The notes below the pieces were generated by a model. It did no database searches and had not been told where the DNA came from. It was given only the letters and a program-made list of their open reading frames with translations. 50,413 nucleotides of DNA, from the NCBI GenBank assembly GCA_031398745.1, contig JANNNX010000051.1, positions 1-50,413 on the forward strand, given 5' to 3'. This DNA comes from JANNNX01 sp031398745 (GTDB lineage: Bacteria; Actinomycetota; Acidimicrobiia; Acidimicrobiales; CADCSY01). A program made the translations under genes and the position numbers. Of the stretch, positions 6,711 to 14,656 are shown one piece after another (the stretch's first letter is position 1; each line of letters starts with the position of its first letter).

Positions 6711-9584
6711 ATGGCGATGGCGCCGGAGCGGCACACCACCACAGGCGAGCGCGGCGGGCTACGGCCCGACGGGCCCGGCGCGGGCGCGATCGGGATCCGG
6801 AGGCACTTCACGGCCGCCGGCACCGATCCCTACGACGGGGTGGTCTGGGAGCGGCGCGACGCCCGCATCACCAACTTCCGCGACGGTGCGGTGGCCTTCG
6901 AGCAGCTCGACGTCGAGGTCCCGGTCAGCTGGTCGCAGAACGCCACCAACATCCTCGCCCAGAAGTACTTCCGGGGGACCCTGGGCACCGACGAGCGGGA
7001 GACCTCGCTCCGGCAGGTGGCCGATCGGGTGGTCGACACCATCACCGACTGGGGGGTGGCCGACGGCTACTTCGTCGACGACGACGAGGCCGACGCCTTC
7101 CGGGCTGAGCTCAAGCACGTGATCGTCACCCAGCGGGCCGCCTTCAACTCGCCGGTGTGGTTCAACATCGGGGTGAAGGGCGTGCCCCAGCAGGGGTCGG
7201 CCTGCTTCATCCTGTCGGTCGACGACAAGATGGACTCGATCCTCAACTGGTACCGGGAAGAGGGCGTCATCTTCAAGGGCGGCTCGGGGGCGGGGGTGAA
7301 CCTGTCCCGCATCCGAGGCTCGGTGGAGCCGCTCAACGGTGGGGGCACGGCCTCGGGCCCGGTCAGCTTCATGCGGGGGGCCGACGCCTCGGCCGGCACC
7401 ATCAAGTCGGGGGGCAAGACCCGGCGGGCGGCGAAGATGGTCATCCTCGACGTCGACCACCCCGACATCGAGGAGTTCATCTGGTGCAAGGCCCTCGAGG
7501 AGACGAAGGCCCGGGTCCTGCGGGACAACGGCTTCGACATGGACCTCGACGGCAAGGACAGCCACTCGATCCAGTACCAGAACGCCAACAACTCGGTCCG
7601 GGTGACCGACGAGTTCATGCAGGCGGTGCTCGACGACGGCGACTGGCACCTGGTGTCGCGCACCACGGGTGAGGTCACCAAGACGCTGAGGGCCCGAGAC
7701 CTCATGCGCCAGATCGCCCAGGCCACCTGGGAGTGCGCCGACCCGGGGATGCAGTTCGACACCACCATCAACCGCTGGCACACGGCGGCCACCACCGGGC
7801 GCATCAACGGCTCGAATCCCTGCAGCGAGTACATGCACCTCGACAACTCGGCCTGCAACCTGGCCAGCATCAACCTGCTGCACTACCTCGACGAGGAGAC
7901 CGGGCGCTTCGACGTCGAGGGTTTCCGCCACACCGTCGAGGTGGTGTTCACGGCCCAAGAAATCATCGTCGGCAACGGCGACTACCCGACCGAGGCCATC
8001 GCCGAGAACACCCGGGCCTTCCGCCAGCTCGGGCTGGGCTACGCCAACATCGGCGCCCTGCTGATGGCCATGGGCCTGCCCTACGACAGCGACGGGGGTC
8101 GGGCGTGGGCGGCGGCCATCACCGCCCTGATGACCGGTCACGCCTATGCCACCTCGGCCCGCACCGCCTCGCGCATGGGGCCCTTCGCCGGCTACGCGGA
8201 GAATGCCGAGCACATGCTCCGGGTCCTCGGCATGCACCGCGAGGCGGTGGCGGCCATCGACGAGGAACTGGTGCCCCCGTCGCTGCTGGGCGCGGCCCAG
8301 GAGAGCTGGGATGCCGCGGTCGAGCTGGGCGAGGCCCACGGGGTCCGCAACAGCCAGGCCTCGGTGCTCGCTCCCACCGGCACCATCGGCCTGCTCATGG
8401 ACTGCGACACCACCGGCATCGAGCCCGACCTGGGGCTGGCCAAGATGAAGAAGCTGGTGGGCGGCGGGACGATGGTCATCGTCAACCAGACGGTGCCCCG
8501 GGCCCTGCGCAACCTGGGTTACGACGCCGACCAGGTGACGGCCATCGTGGCCTATATCGACGAGCACAAGACGATCCTCGGGGCGCCTGGCCTCGACCCC
8601 GAGCACATCGCGGTGTTCGCCTGCTCGATGGGCGACAACCCCATCCACTACCTCGGCCACGTGCGGATGATGGGGGCGGTGCAGCCCTTCATCTCGGGGG
8701 CGATCTCCAAGACCGTGAACATGCCCGAGGACGTCAGCGTCGAAGACGTCGAGCAGCTTCACATCGACGCCTGGAAGCTGGGCGTCAAGGCCGTCGCCGT
8801 CTATCGCGACAACTGCAAGGTGGCCCAGCCCCTGTCGATGGCCAAGAAGGCCGGCGCCTCGGCGTCGGCGTCGGGGTCGCTCGACAGCCAGTCGGCGCAG
8901 GTGATCGAGCGGGTGGTCGAGAAGGTGGTGACCGTCACTCGGCCCAAGCGAGAGAAGCTGCCCCGCAACCGGCGGTCACGGACCTTCGAGTTCCGGGTGG
9001 CCGACTGCAAGGGCTTCGTGACCGTCGGCGAGTACGACGACGGCCGGCCCGGCGAGCTGTTCCTCAAGGTCTCCAAGCAGGGCTCGACCCTGGCCGGGAT
9101 CATGGACGCCTTCGCCATCTCGGTGAGCCACGGCCTGCAGTACGGGGTGCCGCTCAAGGCGTTCGTCGAGGCGTTCACCAACATGCGCTTCGAGCCGGCG
9201 GGGATGACCGAGGACCCCGAGATCCGCTTCGCCACCAGCCTGGTCGACTACATCTTCCGGCGGATGGCGGTCGACTACCTGCCGCTCGACCAGCGCATGG
9301 AGATGGGGATCCTGTCGGTGGGCGAGCGTCTCGAGCCGACCCTGCCCGGGATCGACGAGGCGACCACCGAGTCGGTGTCGGGCACCGACGTGGTGCCGAT
9401 GGCGCCCGCGGTCTCGACCACGGCCGCCGACCTCGACCCGATGGTCCCGGCGCCCTCGACGGTGGTGACCGCCTCGACCAAGGCGGTCGATGCCCCCATG
9501 TGCATGACCTGTGGCGTCCAGATGCAGCGATCCGGCTCCTGCCACGCCTGCCCGTCCTGCGGCAGCACCTCCGGCTGCAGCTGA
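6711..9584 (+). CDS. nrdJ: adenosylcobalamin-dependent (class II) ribonucleotide reductase
   Basis: NrdJ reduces ribonucleotides to deoxyribonucleotides using a radical generated from adenosylcobalamin, independent of oxygen. In the 957-residue protein I see NSPVWFN, the first redox Cys165 in QQGSACFIL, the thiyl Cys371 with Glu373 in NPCSE, and Cys382 eleven residues later, the spacing known from Thermotoga NrdJ. An FKGGSGAGVNLSRIRGS segment lies at 188-204. After about residue 715 comes a Ser/Ala-rich linker and a C-terminal domain ending in a Cys cluster (CMTCG, CPSCGSTSGC) that shuttles electrons from thioredoxin. I chose ATG 6711 because AGGGGAG precedes it by 7 bases; ATG 6651 in the same frame lacks a Shine-Dalgarno sequence. 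Confidence 0.96.
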   Translation: MAMAPERHTTTGERGGLRPDGPGAGAIGIRRHFTAAGTDPYDGVVWERRDARITNFRDGAVAFEQLDVEVPVSWSQNATNILAQKYFRGTLGTDERETSLRQVADRVVDTITDWGVADGYFVDDDEADAFRAELKHVIVTQRAAFNSPVWFNIGVKGVPQQGSACFILSVDDKMDSILNWYREEGVIFKGGSGAGVNLSRIRGSVEPLNGGGTASGPVSFMRGADASAGTIKSGGKTRRAAKMVILDVDHPDIEEFIWCKALEETKARVLRDNGFDMDLDGKDSHSIQYQNANNSVRVTDEFMQAVLDDGDWHLVSRTTGEVTKTLRARDLMRQIAQATWECADPGMQFDTTINRWHTAATTGRINGSNPCSEYMHLDNSACNLASINLLHYLDEETGRFDVEGFRHTVEVVFTAQEIIVGNGDYPTEAIAENTRAFRQLGLGYANIGALLMAMGLPYDSDGGRAWAAAITALMTGHAYATSARTASRMGPFAGYAENAEHMLRVLGMHREAVAAIDEELVPPSLLGAAQESWDAAVELGEAHGVRNSQASVLAPTGTIGLLMDCDTTGIEPDLGLAKMKKLVGGGTMVIVNQTVPRALRNLGYDADQVTAIVAYIDEHKTILGAPGLDPEHIAVFACSMGDNPIHYLGHVRMMGAVQPFISGAISKTVNMPEDVSVEDVEQLHIDAWKLGVKAVAVYRDNCKVAQPLSMAKKAGASASASGSLDSQSAQVIERVVEKVVTVTRPKREKLPRNRRSRTFEFRVADCKGFVTVGEYDDGRPGELFLKVSKQGSTLAGIMDAFAISVSHGLQYGVPLKAFVEAFTNMRFEPAGMTEDPEIRFATSLVDYIFRRMAVDYLPLDQRMEMGILSVGERLEPTLPGIDEATTESVSGTDVVPMAPAVSTTAADLDPMVPAPSTVVTASTKAVDAPMCMTCGVQMQRSGSCHACPSCGSTSGCS

Positions 9585-9607
9585 CCCCAGAACCTGATCC
9601 CGGCGTC

Positions 9608-9656
9608 GTGCTGGGGACGTGGCGTCCGTAGGAACGAGACGCGACGTCCCCAGTAC
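9608..9656. terminator. bidirectional hairpin terminator
   Basis: CTGGGGACGTGGCGTC (9611-9626) pairs with GACGCGACGTCCCCAG (9638-9653) with one mismatch. Three more pairs flank it, and the loop is 11 bases. It lies between nrdJ and the convergent sensor gene and has no T-run, as is common for actinobacterial terminators. Confidence 0.7.
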
Positions 9657-9663
9657 GGCGGGG

Positions 9664-10635
9664 TCAGTGGGTGACCGCGAGCTCGGCCCAGACGACCTTG
9701 CCGTCGGGCAGGCGTTCGCTGCCCCAGCTCCTCGAGAGCGCGGCGACGAGTTGGATGCCGCGGCCGGTCGGGACATCGATCGGTGGATCGAGGTGTTGGG
9801 GCGGCACCGGGCTCACGTCGTGGACCTCGATGCGCACGACCGGCCCGGTGCGGCGGATGACGGCCCGAAACGGCGAGCCGGCGTGGCGCACCGCGTTCGA
9901 CGCCAGCTCCGAGACGACCAGCCCGGCGCTGTCGACCAGGGCCGCCGCGTCCCAGGCGGCCAAGGTGTCGGTCACGAACCGGCGGACGGCCCGCACCGCG
10001 GAGGGCACGGGGACGAACAGCGCCGAGCGTTCGTCCAGCTCGTGGATCGCATCCGTGTCCGGGCCCCGGTGGGCGTAGCTCCGAGGCGGGATCACGCCGG
10101 TGTGGTGGTGGCACACCTGGCTGGTGGCCCGCAGGTCGCGGTCGGCGGCGATCGACGCCAGCGGGTAGGCGCAGTAGAGGGAGAGGCCCCGGTTGGCGAG
10201 CTGCTCGTTCCACAGGAGCTCGAGCTCGATGGCCTCGTTGACGTCGCCGTCGGCCCAGAGCAGCGCCACCATCTCGCCGAAGGCCCGAATCGGCCGACCC
10301 GCCGGCAAGGAGGCCACGAGGTCACCGACGACGGCCCCGAAGCGGCGTCGATCGGGTCTGCCGTCGACCATGAGGGCTGACAGCGTGTCGGCGGCATCGA
10401 GGCTGTGGTAGAGGGCAGCGTCCGTCGCCTCTGTCGGGTCCAGCCCGGCTTGCCGGAGCGCGGCCTCGATCGCCCGGCGATGGTCGGCAGTGGCGATGAC
10501 CACTCCGGGCGCGCCCTGGCGCAGCCCGTCGCCGATGTACTCGGCGATGTCGGCGACCAACTCGGGCTCGTCGTCGTAGAAGTGGACGACGTGGTCATAG
10601 GGGTTGATGTCGAGGCCTTGCGTACCAACGACCAC
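9664..10635 (-). CDS. MEDS-domain sensor with anti-sigma-type HATPase domain
   Basis: The 323-residue protein begins with a MEDS/DcmR-like sensory domain (about 13-165, with DHVVHFYDDEPELV near the start). Its C-terminal half (about 210-323) is a HATPase_c_2 domain of the RsbW/SpoIIAB type, with VVSELASNAVRHAGSPF as the N-box and PTGRGIQLVAALSRSWG as the G-box. Such fusions are common in Actinobacteria and are thought to act as ligand-gated anti-sigma or anti-anti-sigma kinases. There is no His phospho-acceptor domain. I chose GTG 10635 because TAAAGT lies 7 bases before it; GTG 10644 is an alternative. It is divergent from the PAS-GGDEF gene, so a shared signal is plausible. Confidence 0.85.
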   Translation of the reverse strand: MVVGTQGLDINPYDHVVHFYDDEPELVADIAEYIGDGLRQGAPGVVIATADHRRAIEAALRQAGLDPTEATDAALYHSLDAADTLSALMVDGRPDRRRFGAVVGDLVASLPAGRPIRAFGEMVALLWADGDVNEAIELELLWNEQLANRGLSLYCAYPLASIAADRDLRATSQVCHHHTGVIPPRSYAHRGPDTDAIHELDERSALFVPVPSAVRAVRRFVTDTLAAWDAAALVDSAGLVVSELASNAVRHAGSPFRAVIRRTGPVVRIEVHDVSPVPPQHLDPPIDVPTGRGIQLVAALSRSWGSERLPDGKVVWAELAVTH

Positions 10636-10642
10636 GGATTGC

Positions 10643-10648
10643 ACTTTA
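10643..10648 (-). promoter_or_regulatory. -10 element for leaderless sensor gene
   Basis: On the minus strand TAAAGT is followed by 7 bases and then GTG at 10635. This fits a leaderless transcript and decides between several in-frame GTG codons. Confidence 0.5.
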
Positions 10649-10788
10649 CCCACCACCCAAACGCATCCATACGATGCTCTCCCCAACCTTTTCGGGCGGA
10701 GGGGGTGGGGACGTGGAAGGCTCAACCCGAGCGGGACGCGGCCGATAGGAGTAGAGGAGCGCGCCGCGGTCCAGGGGAGGTGTGGGCC

Positions 10789-11790
10789 ATGGACGACGAG
10801 ACGATGCCCACGGCGGGGACGACGCGGGCGGTGCTGCCGGTCGATGCCCCGGTGACGCCGACGATGGCGATGCGGTCGTTCGCCTTCGAGCGGCTGAGCG
10901 CCATCGCCGCGGTGCTCGACGGCGCGGGTCAGATCGTCGACACGAACGAGGCCTGGCGCCTCTTTGCCCACCTGAACGACGGAACGCTGCGAGCCACCGG
11001 ACCCGCCGTCAACTACCTGGAGGTGTGCGACCGGGCCGCCGCCGACGGAGTGGAGGGGGCGGCCGAGGTGGCCGCCGGGCTGCGCCAGATCCTGGCCGGC
11101 GAGCGCGACCAGTTCGACTTCGAGTATCCCTGTCCGTCCCCCACCGAGGACCGCTGGTTCCTGCTGCGGGCATCGTCGGCGCCGGTGGCCGAGGGCGCCG
11201 GCGTCGTCCTGTTCCACGTGGACATCACGGCTCGCAAGCTGCTGGAGGAGCGCTTCGCGGTCCAGGCCGAGTACGACGAGTTGACCGGCCTGCCCAACCG
11301 ACGCTCGGCCGTGCGCTTCATCGAGGAGCAGCTCGCCCTGTCTGGGGCGACGGGTGCACCGCTGTGGGTCCTGTTCATGGATCTCGACGGTTTCAAGGAG
11401 GTCAACGACCGCCACGGGCACCATGTCGGCGACGAGCTGCTGGTGAAGGTGGCGGTGCGGGCCAGCCGGGCCGTCCGAGCCCAGGACCGGCTCTGCCGCT
11501 TCGGTGGCGACGAGTTCGTGCTGGTGTGCCCGGGGGTCGCCGAGGAGGAGGTCGTGGCGCTCGCGGACCGGCTGCGGTCGGTGATGGCCGGGCCGTTCCA
11601 GGTCGGCGCGGCCGAGGTCACCGTCGGGATCTCGGTGGGATTCGCGTCGAGCGACGCCGAGTCGGCGGTCGACGCGCTGCTCGAAGCGGCGGACGCCCAG
11701 ATGTATGGCGAGAAGCGCCGCCGCCATCACCTCCGCGCCAGCCCTCGGGTGAGCGAGGGCCCGGGCCGGGGGGAGCCGAGTGACTCGTAG
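10789..11790 (+). CDS. PAS-GGDEF diguanylate cyclase
   Basis: The 333-residue protein has a PAS domain (about 35-150) and a GGDEF domain (about 160-325). The active-site motif GGDEF at 239-243 is intact, DLDGFKEVND at 198-207 supplies metal and base contacts, and RAQD at 230-233 sits five residues before GGDEF, the position of the product-inhibition I-site. It should therefore make cyclic di-GMP from GTP and be feedback-inhibited. No membrane segment is visible, so the PAS domain would sense a cytosolic signal. The ATG at 10789 has AGGGGAGG eight bases upstream. Its PAS-GGDEF module resembles the one in the protein starting at 19994. Confidence 0.92.
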   Translation: MDDETMPTAGTTRAVLPVDAPVTPTMAMRSFAFERLSAIAAVLDGAGQIVDTNEAWRLFAHLNDGTLRATGPAVNYLEVCDRAAADGVEGAAEVAAGLRQILAGERDQFDFEYPCPSPTEDRWFLLRASSAPVAEGAGVVLFHVDITARKLLEERFAVQAEYDELTGLPNRRSAVRFIEEQLALSGATGAPLWVLFMDLDGFKEVNDRHGHHVGDELLVKVAVRASRAVRAQDRLCRFGGDEFVLVCPGVAEEEVVALADRLRSVMAGPFQVGAAEVTVGISVGFASSDAESAVDALLEAADAQMYGEKRRRHHLRASPRVSEGPGRGEPSDS

Positions 11791-11793
11791 GCT
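11788..11793 (+). promoter_or_regulatory. -10 element for the zinc-ribbon gene
   Basis: TAGGCT, whose TAG is the stop codon of the GGDEF gene, lies 6 bases before GTG 11800. It is a candidate leaderless promoter, but the overlap with a stop codon makes chance more likely. Confidence 0.35.
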
Positions 11794-11799
11794 TGCGGT

Positions 11800-12096
11800 G
11801 TGGACCAGCCCGAGACGGTGACTGCCGCAGTCGAGCTGCTCCAGGCCGAGGGCTTCGACGGCGACTTCGCCGTGGCCGAGGCGGCCGTGCACTGCAGCCG
11901 TTGCGCCGGCTCCTACGAGCCGGCTCGGCTGATCGTGCGCCAGACGTTCCGCTTCGAGGGCGAGACCGACCCCGGCGACGAGGCCATCGTGCTCGGCGTG
12001 GAGTGCCCCGAGTGCGGCAGCACCGGCGTGATCGTCTCGGCCTACGGACCCGACGCCGACGCCGATCTCCTGGCCCTGCTCGACCGCCTCACCTGA
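11800..12096 (+). CDS. small zinc-ribbon-like protein of unknown function
   Basis: The 98-residue acidic protein has two CxxC knuckles, HCSRC (about 32-36) and VECPEC (about 67-72), spaced like a rubredoxin/zinc-ribbon fold. A short helix precedes them (TAAVELLQAEGF). I recognise no family. The GTG at 11800 is the first start after the upstream stop, and no Shine-Dalgarno sequence is visible. It follows the diguanylate cyclase gene by 9 bases and may be transcribed with it, but nothing ties it to cyclic di-GMP. Confidence 0.72.
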   Translation: MDQPETVTAAVELLQAEGFDGDFAVAEAAVHCSRCAGSYEPARLIVRQTFRFEGETDPGDEAIVLGVECPECGSTGVIVSAYGPDADADLLALLDRLT

Positions 12097-12197
12097 TCAG
12101 GTGAGCCTCGACGCGGAACCGAACCAGCCAACGTCGTGGTTGGACGGCGCCCATGCCGCCGACGATCGTGTGACCTCCGCCGAGGAGGTGAGCATCG

Positions 12198-12545
12198 ATG
12201 GCTGAGGCGTTGGCCGGGTTGCTCTTCTTCGTGTTCTTCGTGGCCGTCTTCGTGCTCTCGATCGGCGGCACGATCTTTTGGATCCTGAAGATCGTCGAGG
12301 TGGTGCGCCTCCCCGAGCACCAGTTCCGCGTCGCCGGCACCGACAAGATCACCTGGGTGGTGGTGATCGTCGTGGCCCAGTTCATCGGGGCGCTGATCTG
12401 GCACTTCGCCAAGCGATCCGACGTGCTCGCGGCCCAGGGACGCATTCCGGCACCCCCACCGGGTTGGTACCCCGATACCGCCGGTGGCCTGCGCTGGTGG
12501 GACGGCGCCCGCTGGACCGAACACTTCCACCAGCCGCCCCCCTGA
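12198..12545 (+). CDS. PLDc_N/DUF2510 membrane protein
   Basis: The 115-residue protein has two membrane segments (about 5-32, LFFVFFVAVFVLSIGGTIFW, and 51-70, WVVVIVVAQFIGALIWHF), an arrangement like the phospholipase D-type N-terminal (PLDc_N) domain. A DUF2510 motif follows at about 88-108 (PPGWYPDTAGGLRWWDGARW), a Trp-rich module common at the ends of actinobacterial membrane proteins. There is no catalytic HKD motif, so it is not a phospholipase. GAGGAGGTG about 9 bases before the ATG is a strong Shine-Dalgarno sequence. The function is unknown. Confidence 0.85.
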   Translation: MAEALAGLLFFVFFVAVFVLSIGGTIFWILKIVEVVRLPEHQFRVAGTDKITWVVVIVVAQFIGALIWHFAKRSDVLAAQGRIPAPPPGWYPDTAGGLRWWDGARWTEHFHQPPP

Positions 12546-12555
12546 AAGCCGGGAC

Positions 12556-12993
12556 CTACGGGGAAGGCTTCGAGGCCGGGTGCACGACCACCACCGGGCA
12601 CGGACTGTGGTGCACGCACTGTTGGCTGACCGAGCCGAGCAGCAGCCCGCGGAAGCCGCCACGGCCCCGCGAGCCGACCACCAGCAGGTCGGCCGACGCC
12701 GCCTGTTCGAGCAGCGCTCGGGCCGGCAGGTCGCAGACCGTCGTCTGCTCGATGGTCACCCCGGGGTCGTCTCCTACCGCCGAGTGCACCGCGGCGGCCA
12801 GCGAGGCTGCCGCGTCCTGCTCGGAGTACTCCGGCGTGAACCCGCCGGCGACCGCGTCACCGACTTGGGCCAGGTAGCTCCAGGCCAGGACGGCGACCAC
12901 CGTGGCCCCATGGACCCGGGCCTCCTCGACGCTCCAGCGCAATGCCTCGGCTCCGACCTCTGACCCGTCCACCCCGACCACGATCCGTTCCAT
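12556..12993 (-). CDS. universal stress protein (UspA family)
   Basis: This is a single-domain UspA protein of 145 residues. The N-terminal MERIVVGVDGSEVG gives the first strand and nucleotide-contacting Asp, and the C-terminal GSRGRGGFRGLLLGSVSQ carries the G-x2-G-x9-G-S pattern of the ATP-binding subgroup, followed by HHSPCPVVVV. It probably dimerises and binds ATP; the physiological role is not predictable. ATG 12993 has AGGA about 8 bases upstream, while the upstream in-frame ATG at 13002 has none at a useful distance. It is convergent with the DUF2510 gene, separated by 10 bases. Confidence 0.9.
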   Translation of the reverse strand: MERIVVGVDGSEVGAEALRWSVEEARVHGATVVAVLAWSYLAQVGDAVAGGFTPEYSEQDAAASLAAAVHSAVGDDPGVTIEQTTVCDLPARALLEQAASADLLVVGSRGRGGFRGLLLGSVSQQCVHHSPCPVVVVHPASKPSP

Positions 12994-13050
12994 GGCCGGC
13001 ATCCTGACGGTTGCCCCGAGTGCCGTCCAGAGCGGGGGGCCGATCCCTGG

Positions 13051-13683
13051 TCACGGTGGCGACGCCCCGCAGTCGACGGCCTTGGACATCACCGGCTCGT
13101 CCCACCTTCCCCCACAGGCGGCCAGGTGGACGGGAACCTCCGAGTGCAGCCGGTAGCCGGCGCCGTCCCAGCCCCACCGCAGCGTGGCGGACACGTCGGG
13201 CGACGACCGTGGGAGTGTCGGGTCGAGGTAGCCCGACACCGTCAACTCGAGCTGGTCATCGGTGACCACGATGGCGGAGGCGTGCAGATCTTCTCGACCG
13301 TCGACCAGGGTGGCCGCCCGGTGCGGTTCGTCGGACGCCGACCGCGCGTCGTACACGGAGAGCTCCGAGGGCGGGCTGCCGTTGCCGTCGCAGCGGACGA
13401 GGACGAGTGCGACCTCGTCGCCTCCGGGGGTGGCGTAGGCCACATCGACGACGACATGGCCGAATCCGTCGCAGTCGAGCGGGTGCTCCACCTCGTTCCA
13501 GTCGACGGACTCGAGCGGCGAGGCCGCGGCGGGGGAGGGCGCGGTGATCGCGCCGGAGGCGGCGGCGGACGTCGCTGTCGTCTCTCCGCTCCCGCTCGTG
13601 CCTTGACGCAGCACGAGGGCCATTGGTGCGATGACGAGGAGCCCCACGACGACGCTCACCACTACACGCCGACGGTGTCGCAC
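13051..13683 (-). CDS. secreted or membrane-anchored protein of unknown function
   Basis: The 210-residue protein begins with a basic segment and a hydrophobic stretch (VRHRRRVVVSVVVGLLVIAPMAL, about 1-24), which is a signal anchor or signal peptide without a lipobox. An Ala/Ser/Thr/Pro-rich linker (30-55) precedes a mixed domain with four Cys, probably extracytoplasmic. I do not recognise the domain. The GTG start at 13683 has GGGAGG 7 bases upstream. It is divergent from the single-pass membrane protein at 13774, which also has an exported domain of unknown fold. Confidence 0.72.
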   Translation of the reverse strand: MRHRRRVVVSVVVGLLVIAPMALVLRQGTSGSGETTATSAAASGAITAPSPAAASPLESVDWNEVEHPLDCDGFGHVVVDVAYATPGGDEVALVLVRCDGNGSPPSELSVYDARSASDEPHRAATLVDGREDLHASAIVVTDDQLELTVSGYLDPTLPRSSPDVSATLRWGWDGAGYRLHSEVPVHLAACGGRWDEPVMSKAVDCGASPP

Positions 13684-13759
13684 CCGCCTGCCTCCCGTTT
13701 CGGTTCGATACCCAAAGTACCGTCCTACCGTACCGGTGGATCCGGGGCGGGGTCACCGG

Positions 13760-13765
13760 TACCGT
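13760..13765 (+). promoter_or_regulatory. -10 element for leaderless gene at 13774
   Basis: TACCGT, preceded by GG, lies 8 bases before GTG 13774, with no Shine-Dalgarno sequence between. The spacing equals that at nrdR and at 22710 and 46739. Confidence 0.5.
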
Positions 13766-13773
13766 GTCGCTCA

Positions 13774-14481
13774 GTGCCGATGGACTCTGAGGTCGACGTC
13801 CTTGCTCGGTACGAGAGCGAGCTGGCTCATCGCCCGAGCGACCCACCGGGGCCGACCGGCCGTCGGATCGGATGGACGGCGCGGGTGGCCGCCGGGGTGG
13901 TGGTCGCGCTGGCGGTGGCGGGGTCGGCGGTGACCGGATGGGGCTGGTGGGTCGACGGTGGCTCTCACATCGATGTCCAACGGAGCGCGCTGGGGGGCGG
14001 CGGAGGAAACCTCGCGGTCGGCGAGCACCTGATGCTGAGCGGCTCGTTGGTCATCGACGGGGGCACCGTCACGGTCGAGTCGACGCAGCTGGTGGGGGGC
14101 GAGAATGTGACTGGCACCGTCACCTTCGGCGGCGAGGTGCACGGTGTCCTGACGATCGACGACGCCACCCGCACCGGGCTTCGTCCCCTCGCCGGCGCGG
14201 TGATCGGCGAGGGCGGGGAGAGCGTGGTTCCCGTCAACCTGGTGGTCTCCTTCTGGGCTCCCTCGGTATCGGGGCCGACCGCGATCGAGGTCCGGTACCG
14301 GTCCGATCGCGGTGCCGACCGAGTCGCCGTCCTTCCCGTCCACGTGTGCGCAGCGGCCTCCGCGTCCGGATCGGTGGATGCCTTCACTGCCGAGGTCGAC
14401 GCGGCTCGCTCCGGCGCCACTCCGGCCGACCAGGTCCGGGCCGACGTCGCCGCCTACCTGCGCTGCCAAGGCTGGCGCTAG
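13774..14481 (+). CDS. single-pass membrane protein of unknown function
   Basis: The 235-residue protein has a short cytoplasmic N-terminus, one membrane segment at about 36-55 (VAAGVVVALAVAGSAVTGWGWW), and an exported region rich in beta-prone residues with one Cys pair near the C-terminus (VHVCAAAS and AYLRCQGW). I do not recognise a family. The start is GTG 13774, supported by a leaderless-type -10, or ATG 13780 two codons later; only ATG 13780 would be chosen without the promoter argument. It ends 175 bases before the helicase gene, a gap where I see only a possible -10 (TACCCT, 14520-14525). Confidence 0.7.
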   Translation: MPMDSEVDVLARYESELAHRPSDPPGPTGRRIGWTARVAAGVVVALAVAGSAVTGWGWWVDGGSHIDVQRSALGGGGGNLAVGEHLMLSGSLVIDGGTVTVESTQLVGGENVTGTVTFGGEVHGVLTIDDATRTGLRPLAGAVIGEGGESVVPVNLVVSFWAPSVSGPTAIEVRYRSDRGADRVAVLPVHVCAAASASGSVDAFTAEVDAARSGATPADQVRADVAAYLRCQGWR

Positions 14482-14656
14482 GCGAGAGGGTGATGGCGCG
14501 CCGGGCGCGGGTCACCCGGTACCCTGGCGCCCAGCGGCGTCCCGCCTGGGGCGGTGCCACGGCTCTCGTCCGAGACCGAGGCGCAGCACGTCGCCGAGAC
14601 GGACAGGGCGGTCGTGGCGTGCACGCCGACCCCGGCGCAGGGAGCGCCAGAGCACG

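Noticed and set aside
6759..8762. 667-codon antisense frame inside nrdJ
   Set aside because: The sequence is Gly/Val/His-rich with no recognisable domain, and the sense frame is a complete NrdJ.
14312..14656. N-terminal extension of the SNF2 helicase in its open frame
   Set aside because: The extension is Arg/Pro-rich and overlaps the preceding gene, and the family sequence begins at the ATG at 14657.
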